DNA of 64,000 nucleotides from Xylaria sp. FL1777 (lineage: Eukaryota; Ascomycota; Sordariomycetes; Xylariales; Xylariaceae), in the NCBI GenBank assembly GCA_022578965.1, contig MU400526.1, forward strand, positions 186,001 through 250,000, read 5' to 3'. Position 1 is the first letter of the stretch. The number at the start of each line of letters is the position of its first letter. The translations under genes were made by a program, and so were the position numbers. The notes under the pieces were generated by a model. It was not told the DNA's origin and made no database searches. It saw only the letters and a program-made list of their open reading frames with translations. Shown here piece after piece: positions 47,395 to 58,735 of the stretch.

Positions 47395-48856
47395 TGTGAA
47401 GCTTGATATTGTTTCTGTATGTATACTTGAAATAGGTGATTAGTACCAGGGTATTTGTTCTTTGACCCAGGGGTTGCAGGCGTTTTACTCAAAGCACTAT
47501 TTAACTGAATTAACCTGGAAGGTCGAAGATCAATTCAATTCAAACACTACCTCCCTTGGTAGCCTAAGGTATGACGATATATGTGATGCGCGCAGCACTT
47601 AGAAGACTTATTGAGTGGTGACGTCAATAATACCTGCATCCACGTGGGATGTCACACATTGTGACAACCGCCGGCTCTAGTATAGCATGGTATCTAATAG
47701 AGTTTTATTTACATTTTGTTAAATCTGTTGAAGTTGCATCTTCATATGGAAGGCTCTGCATTTGCAGCTAGGTATGATGAACAGTATATATATCTTACCC
47801 ATTTCGGTGGGCTGCGTGTCAATTTCTGCTTCACTACAGATTATCTATATACTCAAATGATTCGGCAATATAAGAAAAAAACCAAGAACACAAGGGCAGA
47901 CATGCTATTAGTTATTTGTCTTAAATACGTTAATCATGCATGCCTAGCTTTCCTTCTTTCCAGAAGCTGCGTCTCACTCCGCGCACCAAGATGATCACCT
48001 CTTTCTTTTTATTCGCAATGGCTCAAGTCATTATTTAATAACTCTTGATCACAACGTACATTTCGTATTAAATAATTGGTTTCCCCTTATTGAAAAAATA
48101 GCCAAAGCAACTGTCTCACCAAATATAACGAATCAAATTCGTTGACTACCTTTTCATGAAACCAATCGCGGCTTCATTATTTCTTGACTTGTTTTGTTCC
48201 CTCTACTGATTAGAATATATATGACTCATTTCGATCCTTTTCCAAGCTTGGGATTTTGGTTTTAATACTGGAGGGACACTCAACGCACTTGAGCTACCAC
48301 GAACCATTCGACGTGTCGAGGGTTTTCTCTACGAATAGATTAATATTAATCATATCTACAAGTTACATAAAGTCAACTATTAGAAACACTCTAGCTCATG
48401 GCTTTCGACAAGAAAAGGTAGCTTATACGATACAAAGTATAAAACATCCTATACATATTAGGAACGATGTCTTCTCAGTTACTCACATAATCAAGTAAGT
48501 ATGGATTGTGGAATGATTGAGGACTCCTTGACTATAGACCTCATGCGGAATATGCCGGTGGTAATATGAGAGAGTATTCCGTATCAATGTGCGAAACTGG
48601 TAAGCCCCTAGCTAAGTTTGCAGAGAGCTTGATATCATACCATCACGTGCTAATAAGGATTTACAAGACCTTCATAAGCTAGTCAATAGTCAGGAGGAAG
48701 AATGATAGTTGTTTTTATTATCAATGAGAGAGTGTGTTGTCTATATAAAGCACAATGATAAAAAAAAGGATCGTCCCCATGTGTCAAGCATACATGGACT
48801 TAATTCTTCGCCTCTCCCCTAATCAACACCCCGCAGCCGCCAAATTTTCAGGAGCA
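47395..48856. other. AT-rich intergenic region, no gene seen
   Basis: About 1.46 kb of AT-rich sequence with short frames only (longest about 92 codons, 47716-47994). It presumably contains the SDR promoter (right side of that gene) and the 3' flank of the small secreted protein gene. Confidence 0.4.
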
Positions 48857-49219
48857 TTAGACACAGTAAGGCAGGTTGTTGATGGGCGTGCACTTGGTTC
48901 CCTTGGGGCAGACACCGGCATCCTAGTAAAGAAGAGATGGAATGTTAGCTTCTGGATGCAATGATTCTTAAGGCATGTAGTGCTACTATTACTCCAACAC
49001 TAGATGAGGGAGGAGAATGCGATGGGGAAACGTGAAGTTCTTCAGGGAGGTTGGTTGACTAACCAGCCAGGTTCCGTCAACATTGCAAACGAGCCATCCC
49101 AAGTGGTCGGGCTTGCAAGCATACGACGGGGGACTGCATTGAGCTCCTCCGCGGGAGTCTAAGGTAGTCGAGGCGGCCAGGGCCGTAGCAGCGAGAGAGA
49201 CGATAGTGAGGAACTTCAT
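48857..49219 (-). CDS. Small secreted cysteine-rich protein (effector-like)
   Basis: Two exons, 49064-49219 and 48857-48922, flank a 141 bp intron (GTTAGT..TTTACTAG, phase 0) and encode 73 residues. A clear signal peptide (MKFLTIVSLAATALA) precedes a mature domain with six cysteines: CSPPSYAC, VC in the middle, then GVCPKGTKC and a terminal YCV. The second exon ends in the typical PYCV followed by stop. Fungal relatives of this CSPP..PYCV pattern are small extracellular proteins of unknown role, possibly carbohydrate-binding or effectors. The even cysteine number suggests three disulfides. Unspliced reading would give a 76-residue frame lacking the last cysteines, so gene finders may mis-call it. 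A TATA-like element lies about 140 bp upstream. Coding status is well supported by the exon 2 frame; the function is unknown. Confidence 0.85.
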
Positions 49220-50594
49220 TTTGTCGAATGAAAAGATTGAGAGAACTGATTGTTCAAGTTTTGGTCTGAATAGGGAACTGTGGGAGGTCTATCGGTATGA
49301 TGTTGTGATGAAGACTGCAGATGTTGCGATTTTCTTCCCTGGGCGACAACTGGACTTTTTATACTCGGGAATACGATCAGCTACTCATCCTAAGCTCGAA
49401 ACCGCCATATTACACGATGCCGTATTCAATCGCAGGACTCGCCTCGCATGCCTGCCGGGCCATAAGCTGTAAGAGGTCTCGTTCAGCTTTGGTAGCTTGC
49501 GTGAGGCTGAGGGGGTGGACTCATCGAATCACTCCGATCATCAGGCGAGGAGGCCCAATTACGATGATGATATTTCGAGCTCACTTAGTAGCCGTGATAT
49601 TCAGGACTGTACTATACCCTCTAAGCCATCATCCACTAGCGGCGTGAGATCCATGTCACTTGACCTGCTTAGCGGACAATAATACGAACCCCGGGAACTG
49701 CCTCACAAGGATCACTCTGATACGAAGAGAGTCTCCCGGTCCTAACTGAGCCGCCAAGTAAAAATTGGGACATAATCCACGTGAGATTTGAAAGGCTATC
49801 CCCAAGTTCTATGGACGTCCCCGGAATTACCCCCCGCAAAAAGTGAAGACAGCACCAATGCCGCAAGGGGAGCCACCGTGACATTCGGCGCGCTCTATAT
49901 GATGAGCCGGCCAAGCTAGAATACGTAATTGAATGCAATGCTGCATAGCGCCTTACAGCCTTAGCTGAAGTGGCTCCGTATTCGAGCTATGGCTATTACG
50001 AGCAGCCTAGACTAAAGCTAACGGCAGTAGCTGCGGGCGAATCAGATTTCCTGCGGGATTTGGCCACTATGAGTTTGGGTTCCAAGGACACTCTTGGCTG
50101 GGTAGAAATCATAAGACTGCAGTAATCATATAAGCTGACTAGCACCAAGCATCCCGAATGTTCGTGTTTACCAAGAACAGCGGCATTCCGAGGTCGCCCG
50201 GGGATTCGAAAGTCGCAGCTGTTAGAAACTAATCTAGTAAGGGGTTTCCGATGAAATCGCATGCAATATCCGCGTCTGAAGCTTTGGTCGAAGCTAGTAT
50301 AATTTTTGGGGGCTGTATGCTAGATTTGCTTCCAGGACATTGTTAGGCTACTACAATTAGGCTATGATTTAGCAAGGCATGGGTAGTGACTATACCAGGA
50401 ACTTTTCGTATTAGCCAACCGTGTATCTGGATAGGTATGTTTACTGTTGAGCAAGGATCAGAAAACATCTCTCCATCGAGTGGTACCACCTATATACATG
50501 TTGCTTCCTTTGTCTTATCATTACCAGAGATGTCACAGGCTTGTGGCATCTTGTGAGTGAGTTAGTTCTCTGCCATTTAATAAGAGTATTCGAC
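49220..50594. other. Intergenic region with promoter of the secreted protein, no other gene seen
   Basis: About 1.37 kb. The left portion is the promoter of the minus-strand secreted protein (TATA-like element at 49355-49363). Frames of up to 108 codons (49321-49647 plus; 49669-49938 and 49996-50262 minus) have no recognised domain and could be decayed repeat sequence. Confidence 0.4.
49355..49363 (-). promoter_or_regulatory. TATA-like element of the secreted cysteine-rich protein gene
   Basis: On the minus strand this reads TATAAAAAG and lies about 136 bp upstream of the ATG at 49219, in keeping with an inducible promoter. Confidence 0.5.
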
Positions 50595-52615
50595 TTAGTG
50601 GGCATCGCTCACGTTTTCCTTCTTGGCCCAGCGCTGCAGAACGATAGCAAGGTTCTTACTTCCTACGACCACACACCAGTCACCATGAGCGCTCCACGCA
50701 ACTTGGCGCCCAACAAAGTCCTTAACAGTGATGTTGCTCTGTGCATGAGCTCTGACTGGTTCCTCCACACGAGTCAAGTCATACTTGCCTTCCCACGACT
50801 CAAGAGTTTCTTGTCCGTAATCAGCGTTGATGTCGACGTGAGTCTCAGCATCTACACTACCCGTACGGCCTGAGAACACCGAGTCCCTATCGCTTGCAGC
50901 ATCTTTAAGCTTGTTAACGGCATCCCCCTTATGCCTGTGTTGAATGGGTACCAACCATCCTGGACGATGGATGGGTTGTAACTGATCCCTAGCCGGATCT
51001 TTTAATTCAGTTATGAAGTCGTGATAACCCAGCAAACGTGTGAGATCCCAGAAGAAAATGGTTGAATGAGCATTGCCGAAGGCGAGAACTGGGTGTTTCC
51101 CCTTCTTATGATATAATTTAAAGCGGAGGTAAAACTGGTGACCACAATTAGGTGTATAGAATTGGAGCAACCGGGTATACTGAGGTGGGCACGACGAAGC
51201 TGTCGCTGGTGCGAACGCAGAACGAGTTAATCGTTCCGGATCGCTCGTCGTGGGGGCTTCGGACGCAGTAGGAGGCGGATCTTGGGAAGAGAAACCCTCG
51301 ATGCGCCAAAGCACGATGATATCTTCGTGACAAGCCCGAGATAAAATGAGGTCTCCAAAGAACGCCACACTCGAAATCGTTAGTAGCATTCCTAGAGAAC
51401 TTCACGATAGCAAAACATACCAGTCGACGATGCCACTATGCACTTCAGACGTAAAGAAGTGTGGATAATGGATTACGACGGGCTCGGGGGGGTTCCTACC
51501 ACTCTGCTGTGGTGGCAGATCAGGCAATGTCCACTACACGGTGTTAACGCTTATTCCGAGCTCGCTGCGCTATGGTCATACATACCAAGCAGACAACATT
51601 GTCATGACCGGCAGAGAGGACATATCTACCACTGCTATGAAAAGCCTTAATATCCATCAGTCTCAATCTCTCAAGCAAGACGAACACCAGCCCCAAATAG
51701 AGAGACAACATACCACTGTTAAAAGATGTGCTGAATGGCCTTCTCCTGCAAGCAGACACACGCATGGTTGCTTTGCCCATGCTGGATCGAGACTCCAAAT
51801 GCGAATGGTGGTGTCGTCGGATGCTGACGCAATCAACAAACTATCCGTAGGACATGTGGCGAGGTCGTTTATTTCCTAACTGTGAATGAGCGGTGTTCAC
51901 TCAATGGGAATTTAGTAAACTCACGCCCCCGTGGCCAACAAGGACCTAGCCGCGATCCCATCCTCGTCAGCACAGATCACGCAGTTTTGTCAAGGGCGAC
52001 GGTTCACCTTCACCAACGTGCCTTTTATGACATCGTACACTTTAATCTTGGAATCCCGGCCAGCAACGCATAACCAGGGTGCCTCTGTCTCTGGCTCTTT
52101 GGACCAGGTGCAGCTACAATTCAACGCGTCTTTCTACTGACAGTTACAAAGATGATCAATCGAGAGGATTCTCAGATGACCTACATCATCGTCTCTAATC
52201 AGCTGGACGAGCTCATATGGGGGGTTTATCTTATTTGAAAGTCGGTATATGACAACCTAATCGCTATCAGATAGGGCTTTTGCCAAGGTGATTTATGGGT
52301 TACGAACATGTTTCTTGCTGACTGCGGCAAAAACGGGGTCATGCGTCTCATCCGCATATGGGTAGAATTTTACGTCGAAGAATTCTGCCGCCGCCGTCAG
52401 AACACTTAGCTTCGTGTCTCATGGAGTTTCCTACCTGTATCTTGATCATCTGAGGATAAGTATTGGAAATCATCCTGGCAGCCCAACAGGAAAACGATCA
52501 GCTATGATCCAGAGTGCTATTGGAACAAGAGATAGCATAAGAAGCTTACCTCGAAGCCTATTGAGGCTCGTAGTCGGGGCAAATCCCATTCGTCCTGATT
52601 GACGGTCGACGGCAT
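50595..52615 (-). CDS. eed: EED/ESC-type WD40 subunit of Polycomb repressive complex 2
   Basis: Ten exons on the minus strand: 52550-52615, 52435-52474, 52308-52384, 52185-52256, 52008-52133, 51925-51945, 51714-51875, 51586-51645, 51421-51533 and 50595-51369. They give 503 residues, with nine introns of 49-75 bp. All phases agree and each junction rebuilds EED-like sequence: FFDVKFYPYA, APWLCVAGRDSKIKVYDV, VGHGGEINDLATCP, SASDDTTIRIWSLDP, FHSSGRYVLSAGHD, then GIVDCVAFFGDLILSRACHE. Metazoan EED has the matching DCVRWLGDLILSKSCE. EED is a seven-bladed propeller that binds H3K27me3 and scaffolds the EZH2 (Set-7/KMT6) methyltransferase with SUZ12, maintaining facultative heterochromatin; Neurospora and Fusarium have it. 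Exon 6 is only 21 nt. A Thr/Ser/Pro-rich insertion follows the WRIEG segment. Start ATG 52615 was chosen because MPSTVNQDEWDLP continues in frame into exon 2. Confidence 0.92.
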
Positions 52616-53613
52616 GACGACTTGTTCTCAAGCGAATCCGACAGATGTTCCGGTAGCAGTCTCGACCACGTATGTAGATGGTGCGATCAGAGCTCCAAGT
52701 ATCAGGACTTGTCTACAAAGTCTTCAACGGAGCTCGACGCGTTTAAGAGCCACCACGACTTTGCGTTTGCCGCTTATTTAATGCTGTCTCACCCAAAAGA
52801 GTGGGAAGTCGCCAATACCTTCTATCCTCAAACTGCAAAGAGGTTTCGAGGCACATTATTATAAGTGACCCTGTAAACATCGAAAGGCAACTTAGTCTTG
52901 CAGCATCACGAATGTCGAAGTGTTCGAAAGAAGCATCGAGGCGCTGGTTACACTGGTGATGTTTGCACTGACGCGAAAGCGGATCGTCGATGCAATAGGT
53001 TAATCAGGTCTGTTGTGGTACGGCTTAGTGCTAACCCTTACCTCCCTAAGTAAGGGGAGTAAGGATAGGTACATTCTGGCATGCGCCACAAAGTTCAGGT
53101 GGATCAAAGGGCTGGGGAAACTTCAACGCTCTAGCTTTACTCAGTAATGTAGAGCCCCAAAGTCCCCCCACTTCCTGGGTAGGTCCTAGGCAAGTACAAA
53201 TTTGATGTAGAAGCCGATGATAGTGCCTTTCTACAATCAACACACCATCATTCATTTAGTGGGCAAGCCCTGTAGCTGATTCAGCTCCGCCAAGGCACCT
53301 TAGTAACCGGGCGACACTAGGTGCTTTATATAGCACTACCTAAGAGCTTCAGGGCAACACTTCGTATCAATCACTTCATATGTACCGAAGAAAGAAGGGA
53401 TGCAACAAGGGGTCTCTTAGCGGGTCGTAAATCTACCACCGGTTAGTACTAGGATCATGATATGAAGTTTATCAAAAGATAGGTCACTTATAATAAGTCT
53501 CATTCTAGACTTAATTAAGTAAGTGTGTTTTCGGTTTTGGTACAATAACCGAGTAAGAAAACATCACTACAATCATCATCCGGGCTAACTAACACCAGAC
53601 AAACCTATAGTAC
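52616..53613. other. Intergenic region, no gene seen
   Basis: About 1 kb upstream of EED. It should contain the EED promoter and the 3' flank of the next gene. No frame with support. Confidence 0.4.
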
Positions 53614-54951
53614 CTAATCCAGCTGTTGTGCAGCAATGTTTATACTGTGATACTCATCTAGGTTCGAAATCTTCCTACAACCTTCGCATGAGTTCGCGTC
53701 TGGATAATGACGTGACTGGAAATGCCCAACAATAAAACAAAACACAGCCCAAAGCGCTCTCAAAAATACTAGGTCCGCCACAATCAGAGAAACGATTAGG
53801 TTTGCCCAGCCTTTCCGCATTGGCACCTCGCAAAGGTATGTAGTAGAAATGACCGAGGGCACGAAACCAAGGGGGATGTCGTCGCTGAAGTCCTGAGGCC
53901 CCCCTATGGCCAAACCGGGTAGATAACCCGAATACTGCGACGATTGGTTATTAAAGAAGGTCCTTAACAACTCCGGGCTAGTGAAAATATTGTCGACATC
54001 CCAAGACGTTTGTGCCAGGTCTGTCATGATTGCTGCCTCCATGACCTTCGCCAACGAGTCGGTGGCGACTACGAAGTCGCCATAATCAGATAGGACCGAG
54101 TTCGTAGTCATGTTAGGTTTAGTGTAGTAAATAGAATATGTGTCGTTGCTTGGATTGAGGACCCGTAAATCTGTCAGAAAGTAGTCAAGGCTAGTCACAT
54201 TCTTCGTCAATGCCGAATGTGTGAAGCTGATCGTGCCTTTCGATGAGTAGTGAAAGCTGTTTTCTTGATTAAGGGTACGGGTCAAGTTTTCCCAGTTATT
54301 AGCTAAAAGGCATTCAGCCCAGAACATGCTAGGTGTAGCGGTCCTGTTCAATCCGTTGAAAACCGAAAAGCCACTCAATATTGATACCGTCTCCGGTATT
54401 AGGTTATAATTTGCAGTGAGGTCGACCTTTAGAGGCTCAGTTTTGAGAGAAAGAACACACGAAACGCGACCTTGTACCGTCGTGCCCCAGGCGCTGAACC
54501 CGGATTGAGCTGCGGTTAGGTCGGTGCTGCTAACGAGTACCTGGATTTCATGTACATCGCAATTACCCAGGTAGTTGTTGCTATATATGAAAGTTGGAGC
54601 GAAAGTATCGAAATTTCCAGAACCTGAGGAGCGTTGTGTGACCTGATTTAACGTATAGGTGAGAGCCGAGTTGTTTGTCTGGAACGCTTCGTTGGGTAAT
54701 ATCTCTTTAGGCTGACAGGAGGGTTTTATCGCATTGCCGAAGATTAGGGGAAGGCCCTTGTACCAGTTCTCTGTCACGGTAGCATTCGGATCTGAGCTGT
54801 AGAGCACCGTTGAGTTGTATCCACTAGAGGCTATGTTGATGATCGAGAAAACGACGACAGCCACGAGGCCGCCAACAATAACAATAGGCGTGAACCATCG
54901 ATAGGGGTAAGGGCGATGAATACCATATGAAAACCACGATTCGTAGATCAT
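53614..54951 (-). CDS. Two-pass membrane protein with large glycosylated-type ectodomain, function unknown
   Basis: A single 445-codon frame from ATG 54951. The N-terminus (MIYESWFSYGIHRPYPYRWF) leads into one transmembrane helix (about 22-44, PIVIVGGLVAVVVFSIINIA). About 330 residues follow, rich in Asn/Ser/Thr, with many N-X-S/T sequons (for example NST, NAT, NRT, NLT, NVT, NDT, NMT, NQS) and several cysteines. A second helix near 385-412 (LIVSLIVADLVFLRALWAVF) and a short cytosolic tail with CEGC close the protein. The arrangement suggests a surface protein with a lumenal or extracellular domain. I recognise this only as a widespread type of fungal hypothetical protein, often multi-copy in genomes, with no known function. 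No intron is needed. Confidence 0.82.
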   Translation of the reverse strand: MIYESWFSYGIHRPYPYRWFTPIVIVGGLVAVVVFSIINIASSGYNSTVLYSSDPNATVTENWYKGLPLIFGNAIKPSCQPKEILPNEAFQTNNSALTYTLNQVTQRSSGSGNFDTFAPTFIYSNNYLGNCDVHEIQVLVSSTDLTAAQSGFSAWGTTVQGRVSCVLSLKTEPLKVDLTANYNLIPETVSILSGFSVFNGLNRTATPSMFWAECLLANNWENLTRTLNQENSFHYSSKGTISFTHSALTKNVTSLDYFLTDLRVLNPSNDTYSIYYTKPNMTTNSVLSDYGDFVVATDSLAKVMEAAIMTDLAQTSWDVDNIFTSPELLRTFFNNQSSQYSGYLPGLAIGGPQDFSDDIPLGFVPSVISTTYLCEVPMRKGWANLIVSLIVADLVFLRALWAVFCFIVGHFQSRHYPDANSCEGCRKISNLDEYHSINIAAQQLD

Positions 54952-57129
54952 GTTTCCTAATCCTCTCGGGTGTTTGTAAAGGGACTAAAAAGGTTCTCAA
55001 TCATGTGTACATTCGAATGGTGCCGAAAAACACGGGGGTGGTTGTTGAAAGGGAAAATCCGAAGGCAGCGGGATCTACATAAACTATATAGAGCATCAGA
55101 GGGGAAATAAAGTAAAGATAGTCTCGTTTAATAATTTTTACAGTTTTTTCCTTTTTTATCAATTCAACATGACCTGGGACAGATAGGGGATTTCGAGCTG
55201 CACCTGCTTGGTAAGGGGAAACCTGATTGGCAATGACACAAAAAGGAGAAATACATAGCATCACACCATCGGGCGTAAGGGCTCAAGATGTATTGGTCAG
55301 ATATCTACCGTATGTGGCTGAACTACCGAGAACGTAGCTTGGCAGGCTATGCAATGCTATTAATAGAGAGGCAGGAAGGTAAGAATTGAAAGTGCAAATT
55401 GTCGAGTTTACAAAGTATAAGGCTGGGAGATGCCAAAACTAGAAGATATGCAAAAGCAAACAAAGCAAGCTGAATTTAAGCTTTCAAGGATGTGGTTTCA
55501 GTTTTGACCACTATTTCAGGTAAATCAATACTAGTCGATTCCATTATCAAAAGGGAAAGGAGATGAATAAAAGGCATGAGGCATGGTTCACATTAAAAGT
55601 CTCACGAAATAGGGGCTAAGAAACGCTTATCCTTTACAACTGGATTAACCACATACCCCGAGACGATAGAAGCCAACATAACGGAAACCTGATATATACC
55701 AGGACCTTACAGGTTTCAGGATGGGTAGGAGGGGAAGTTAGAGGTCTCATTGGTCACGACCGCGGTCAAAGGCAAATATAGGGTGGTAAATTCACAGCCG
55801 TAGCCTTCACTCGACTACCCTGTATGACGGTCAGCAGTGAGCGGTTTTTCGTCAAAACATACCAGTGGTTACGTGAAATAGAAAAGGTGGGAGGAGAGCT
55901 GCATGGCCAGAAATTGCCTCTGTCTTCGTATTTTCTTTGGCACAGATGTACGTTGCGCGGCCAGCTCCTCAACACAGGTTGAACTGGAAGGATTGCAAGT
56001 ATAAAGAGTGTGTTATTTCTTCTTACCTCGATGAGATACCTCTTAAAGTTAAAACTACAATAAATAATAAGTATCTTATAATTATCCTAATCGCTTGATA
56101 ATATGAGAGCTCAGCATACCGTTATATGTTTTCTTTTACATAAACAGATAGTTTATTTAACATTTATTTCATGGCGATCTAGATGATTCCTCTACTTTGA
56201 GGGGGATGGCCGAAAACGACTCACCTCTACAGCAAGTTCACCACCATGCCTCAACGGGTCCCTGCAGTAACTGAGTAGATAGCTGCAGGAGTTCAAGAAC
56301 TAAGAAAAGGAAAAAAATCCAAGGCCTCGATAATACATCTAATTATATCACTAACAAAACTATAGGGCTGGGGTTCTCGTAGGTATTACACTCGGCATAC
56401 TATACGTTTGGGGGTTTTCTCAAGCCCTGCCGTACTCGATACGTTGGGGAAACTCCGGCACTCTCATGAGCACTGTTGTTCCTATCGCTCATTTTATCAA
56501 AACGCTATTGGTGCAATCCCTCTCTTCAAAGCTGACCACGGTGACTTCCGTTATTAGCTAACTCTTCGTAAACTATCCCCAGCGTCTTACCATCAGGTCC
56601 ATGCTGCTTGGAGATTCCACATCTTCACATGCGGTTCCCCTGGGCCGCTACTCATTGCTGGTTATCAGTCGCGCTCTTTATTCCCGGGGGGGGGGGGGGT
56701 AAGCACAGTTCTCCAAGGTGGTGGCTTCACAATCATAAATTTCCTACAAATAACACTGTCCATAAATTGCTAGACGCTTAGGTTAGAATTTAGATACGAA
56801 CTGGAACCTACATGGTACAAGAAAGGAGCTGAACAACAGGACTGACATGGGATAATAGAAAACCATGTTTATAGAATTGAAGTTGTAAACGAGTATGTAG
56901 CGACGTGTCCTAGAGTTCTTTAGGTTAGTGGTTATAGCAAGAGAGCTAATACCTACCCCTAGCTAACCCTTTCTCGTAATAAATTAATCTAATATATACG
57001 TCGCATTCATGTAGTATTGAATTTCAGTTTCACTATGTCACTCAGGTACCGAACCGTCTATTTTCACCAAGCAACAACACGGAGATTACAGACAGTGAGA
57101 GCATACATCGTCCCCTATAGTAGAAGCCA
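54952..57129. other. AT-rich intergenic region with a poly(G) tract
   Basis: About 2.2 kb without a supported gene. A pure 14-base G run occurs at 56686-56699. Frames of up to 87 codons (55001-55264 minus) lack motifs. The left part is the promoter of the two-pass membrane protein. Confidence 0.4.
56686..56699. repeat. Poly(G) tract, 14 G
   Basis: An uninterrupted run of 14 G on the plus strand. Such runs are uncommon in otherwise AT-rich fungal intergenic DNA and could form G-quadruplex-type structures or mark an assembly or sequencing weak point. Confidence 0.9.
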
Positions 57130-58735
57130 ATTCGGCTGCTCGAGATCGTACCTGGGCTTCTAGATGAGTAGATAGAATGTGTACTGACCACAGTCCACGA
57201 CATTGAAGACGCGCCGGACTTCGAAGCCCTATCCTATGTCTGGGGCGAGACTTTATCGCCTAACCCTATTCTTTTCAATGGAGTTTGTATGAAAGTCACA
57301 CAGAATCTCCAAGAAGCGCTGAAATACCTGCGCTTGCTGCCTAGCTGGGAATCACGCCAGACGTGGTCTACCAAACATGACCTCCACTCTAGTCGCCGCG
57401 TCTGGCGTTCATTTTGCAGAGACCGGTACGAACAGAAGCGAAACACGATGTTGCTACGAATACCTGTTATGTTTGACACGATCTGCATAAAATGATCTGA
57501 GCGAGAGAGCAAACTAGGTGAAGCTGATGCGTAAGTTATATCAGACAGCTTCTACCGCAAAGATATAGCTTGGCAAAGAGCAAAACCCCGCGACTTCCAC
57601 CTCTGTTCTAGATCGTGAGGCACACGCGTCATTGACGTTTTGGCGCCGTATACTCTGTTGGCATAAACTGGGACAGACCCCTATTTAGTGGCCTAGAGGG
57701 GCCCCGTGGTGTCACAGGTGCGCCGCCTTGGCGCCGCGACACCACTTGGAAACGTATGGTAGTATGCCCGTTGTTCTCTTATTTATCGTTTAAACTCTGA
57801 GAAATACGGAAGCCTGACCGAGTTCGTTGGTTTCCCTTCGACCTTTGGGAGATTCAGAACATAGAAACCCAGTGTACGGACTCCCTCCGCTCTCGGCAAG
57901 AGAGTAGGAGGCCTTTAGGGATTTTCTGTCGAACCCCTGGTTTCGAAGGATATGGCACGTAAAGCCGTCGTCGTTCTCGGCAATTGGGACAGTAATACGC
58001 GTTTTCTGGAGTTCTTATCTTCTTGGGTCAGCGACTTTTAGAGTATGAAGATTCATTCTCGACCCGAAAATACACTCTAGAATCTCCAGCGGTACCGAAA
58101 CGTTTCCAGATCGTGTTTCAAATGGACATTACTGACCCCGAGTGTCGTAGTGGACTGGGACGCTGTGGGGAGAGCTACTACGCAGTTCGAGGCGAAGGGT
58201 GCAATGCCTCGCACGATGAGATATGTCCTCAACGACCCAAAAGACCTTTTACCTGTTACTAGCGCCTTAATGCTATAGCAGATGCATCCGCTCCCGAATA
58301 AACTAGTACCGCTACCAGTTCTTTTAAAAGCCTTTCGGTCTCGACACGTGAGCCAGGATGTCGATAGGTTATATGCAGCTCTTGGACTTGCTCAGGAAAC
58401 CGGGGGCTCAGAGCTTAAAGGGCTTCATATGCTATTGGAGCCCGATTATAATAAGCCTCTAGAAGCCGTGTACCGTGACTTGGCCATATTTTTAATCGCG
58501 GAGTACGGCTCTCTAGTTATTCTATCTCATGTAGACAGCTCTAAGACGCAGTCTCTGACCTTGCCTTCCTAGGTACCTGATTGGCGCGTGGCGAAAGCCT
58601 TGTCCGAGATCTCGAATTCAGGAGAGGTGTTCTCATTCTGTGCAGATTCGAACAAGCTACTTTCCTTGGGCTTTGGGCAAGATTTCAACAGTCTGTCTCT
58701 GGAAGGACTTATAACAAGGGCTCGTATCAGGGCTG
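57130..58735 (+). pseudogene. HET-domain (heterokaryon incompatibility) pseudogene
   Basis: The 5' part reads IRLLEIVPGLLDE, an in-frame TAG (57169-57171), then IECVL, and further on FEALSYVWGE and VTQNLQEALKYLRL, the signature start of the HET domain. After about 57350 the expected motif around the conserved DAICINQ is lost. The 3' part resumes with LLKAFRSRHVSQDVDRLYAALGLA and LEPDYNKPLEAVYRDLAIFL (58300-58500), ending LPS, TAG (58570-58572), VPDWR, where intact relatives have LPSWVPDWR; TGG to TAG explains the stop. More residues follow in frame to about 58735. The centre (about 57500-58020) is scrambled and includes a perfect inverted repeat at 57706-57745. HET proteins trigger cell death after fusion of unlike hyphae; this copy cannot encode one. 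Confidence 0.85.
57706..57745. repeat. Inverted repeat/hairpin inside the HET pseudogene
   Basis: GTGGTGTC (57706-57713) is perfectly complementary to GACACCAC (57738-57745), and an inner GCGCC (57720-57724) pairs with GGCGC (57730-57734) around a 5-base loop. The patch is GC-rich in AT-richer surroundings and falls where the HET homology is lost. It could be a short transposable-element relic or a remodelled palindrome. Confidence 0.6.

Noticed and set aside
57289..57495. Plus-strand 68-codon frame as an independent small gene
   Set aside because: It is the truncated continuation of the HET domain (VTQNLQEALKYLRL) after an upstream stop, not a separate gene.
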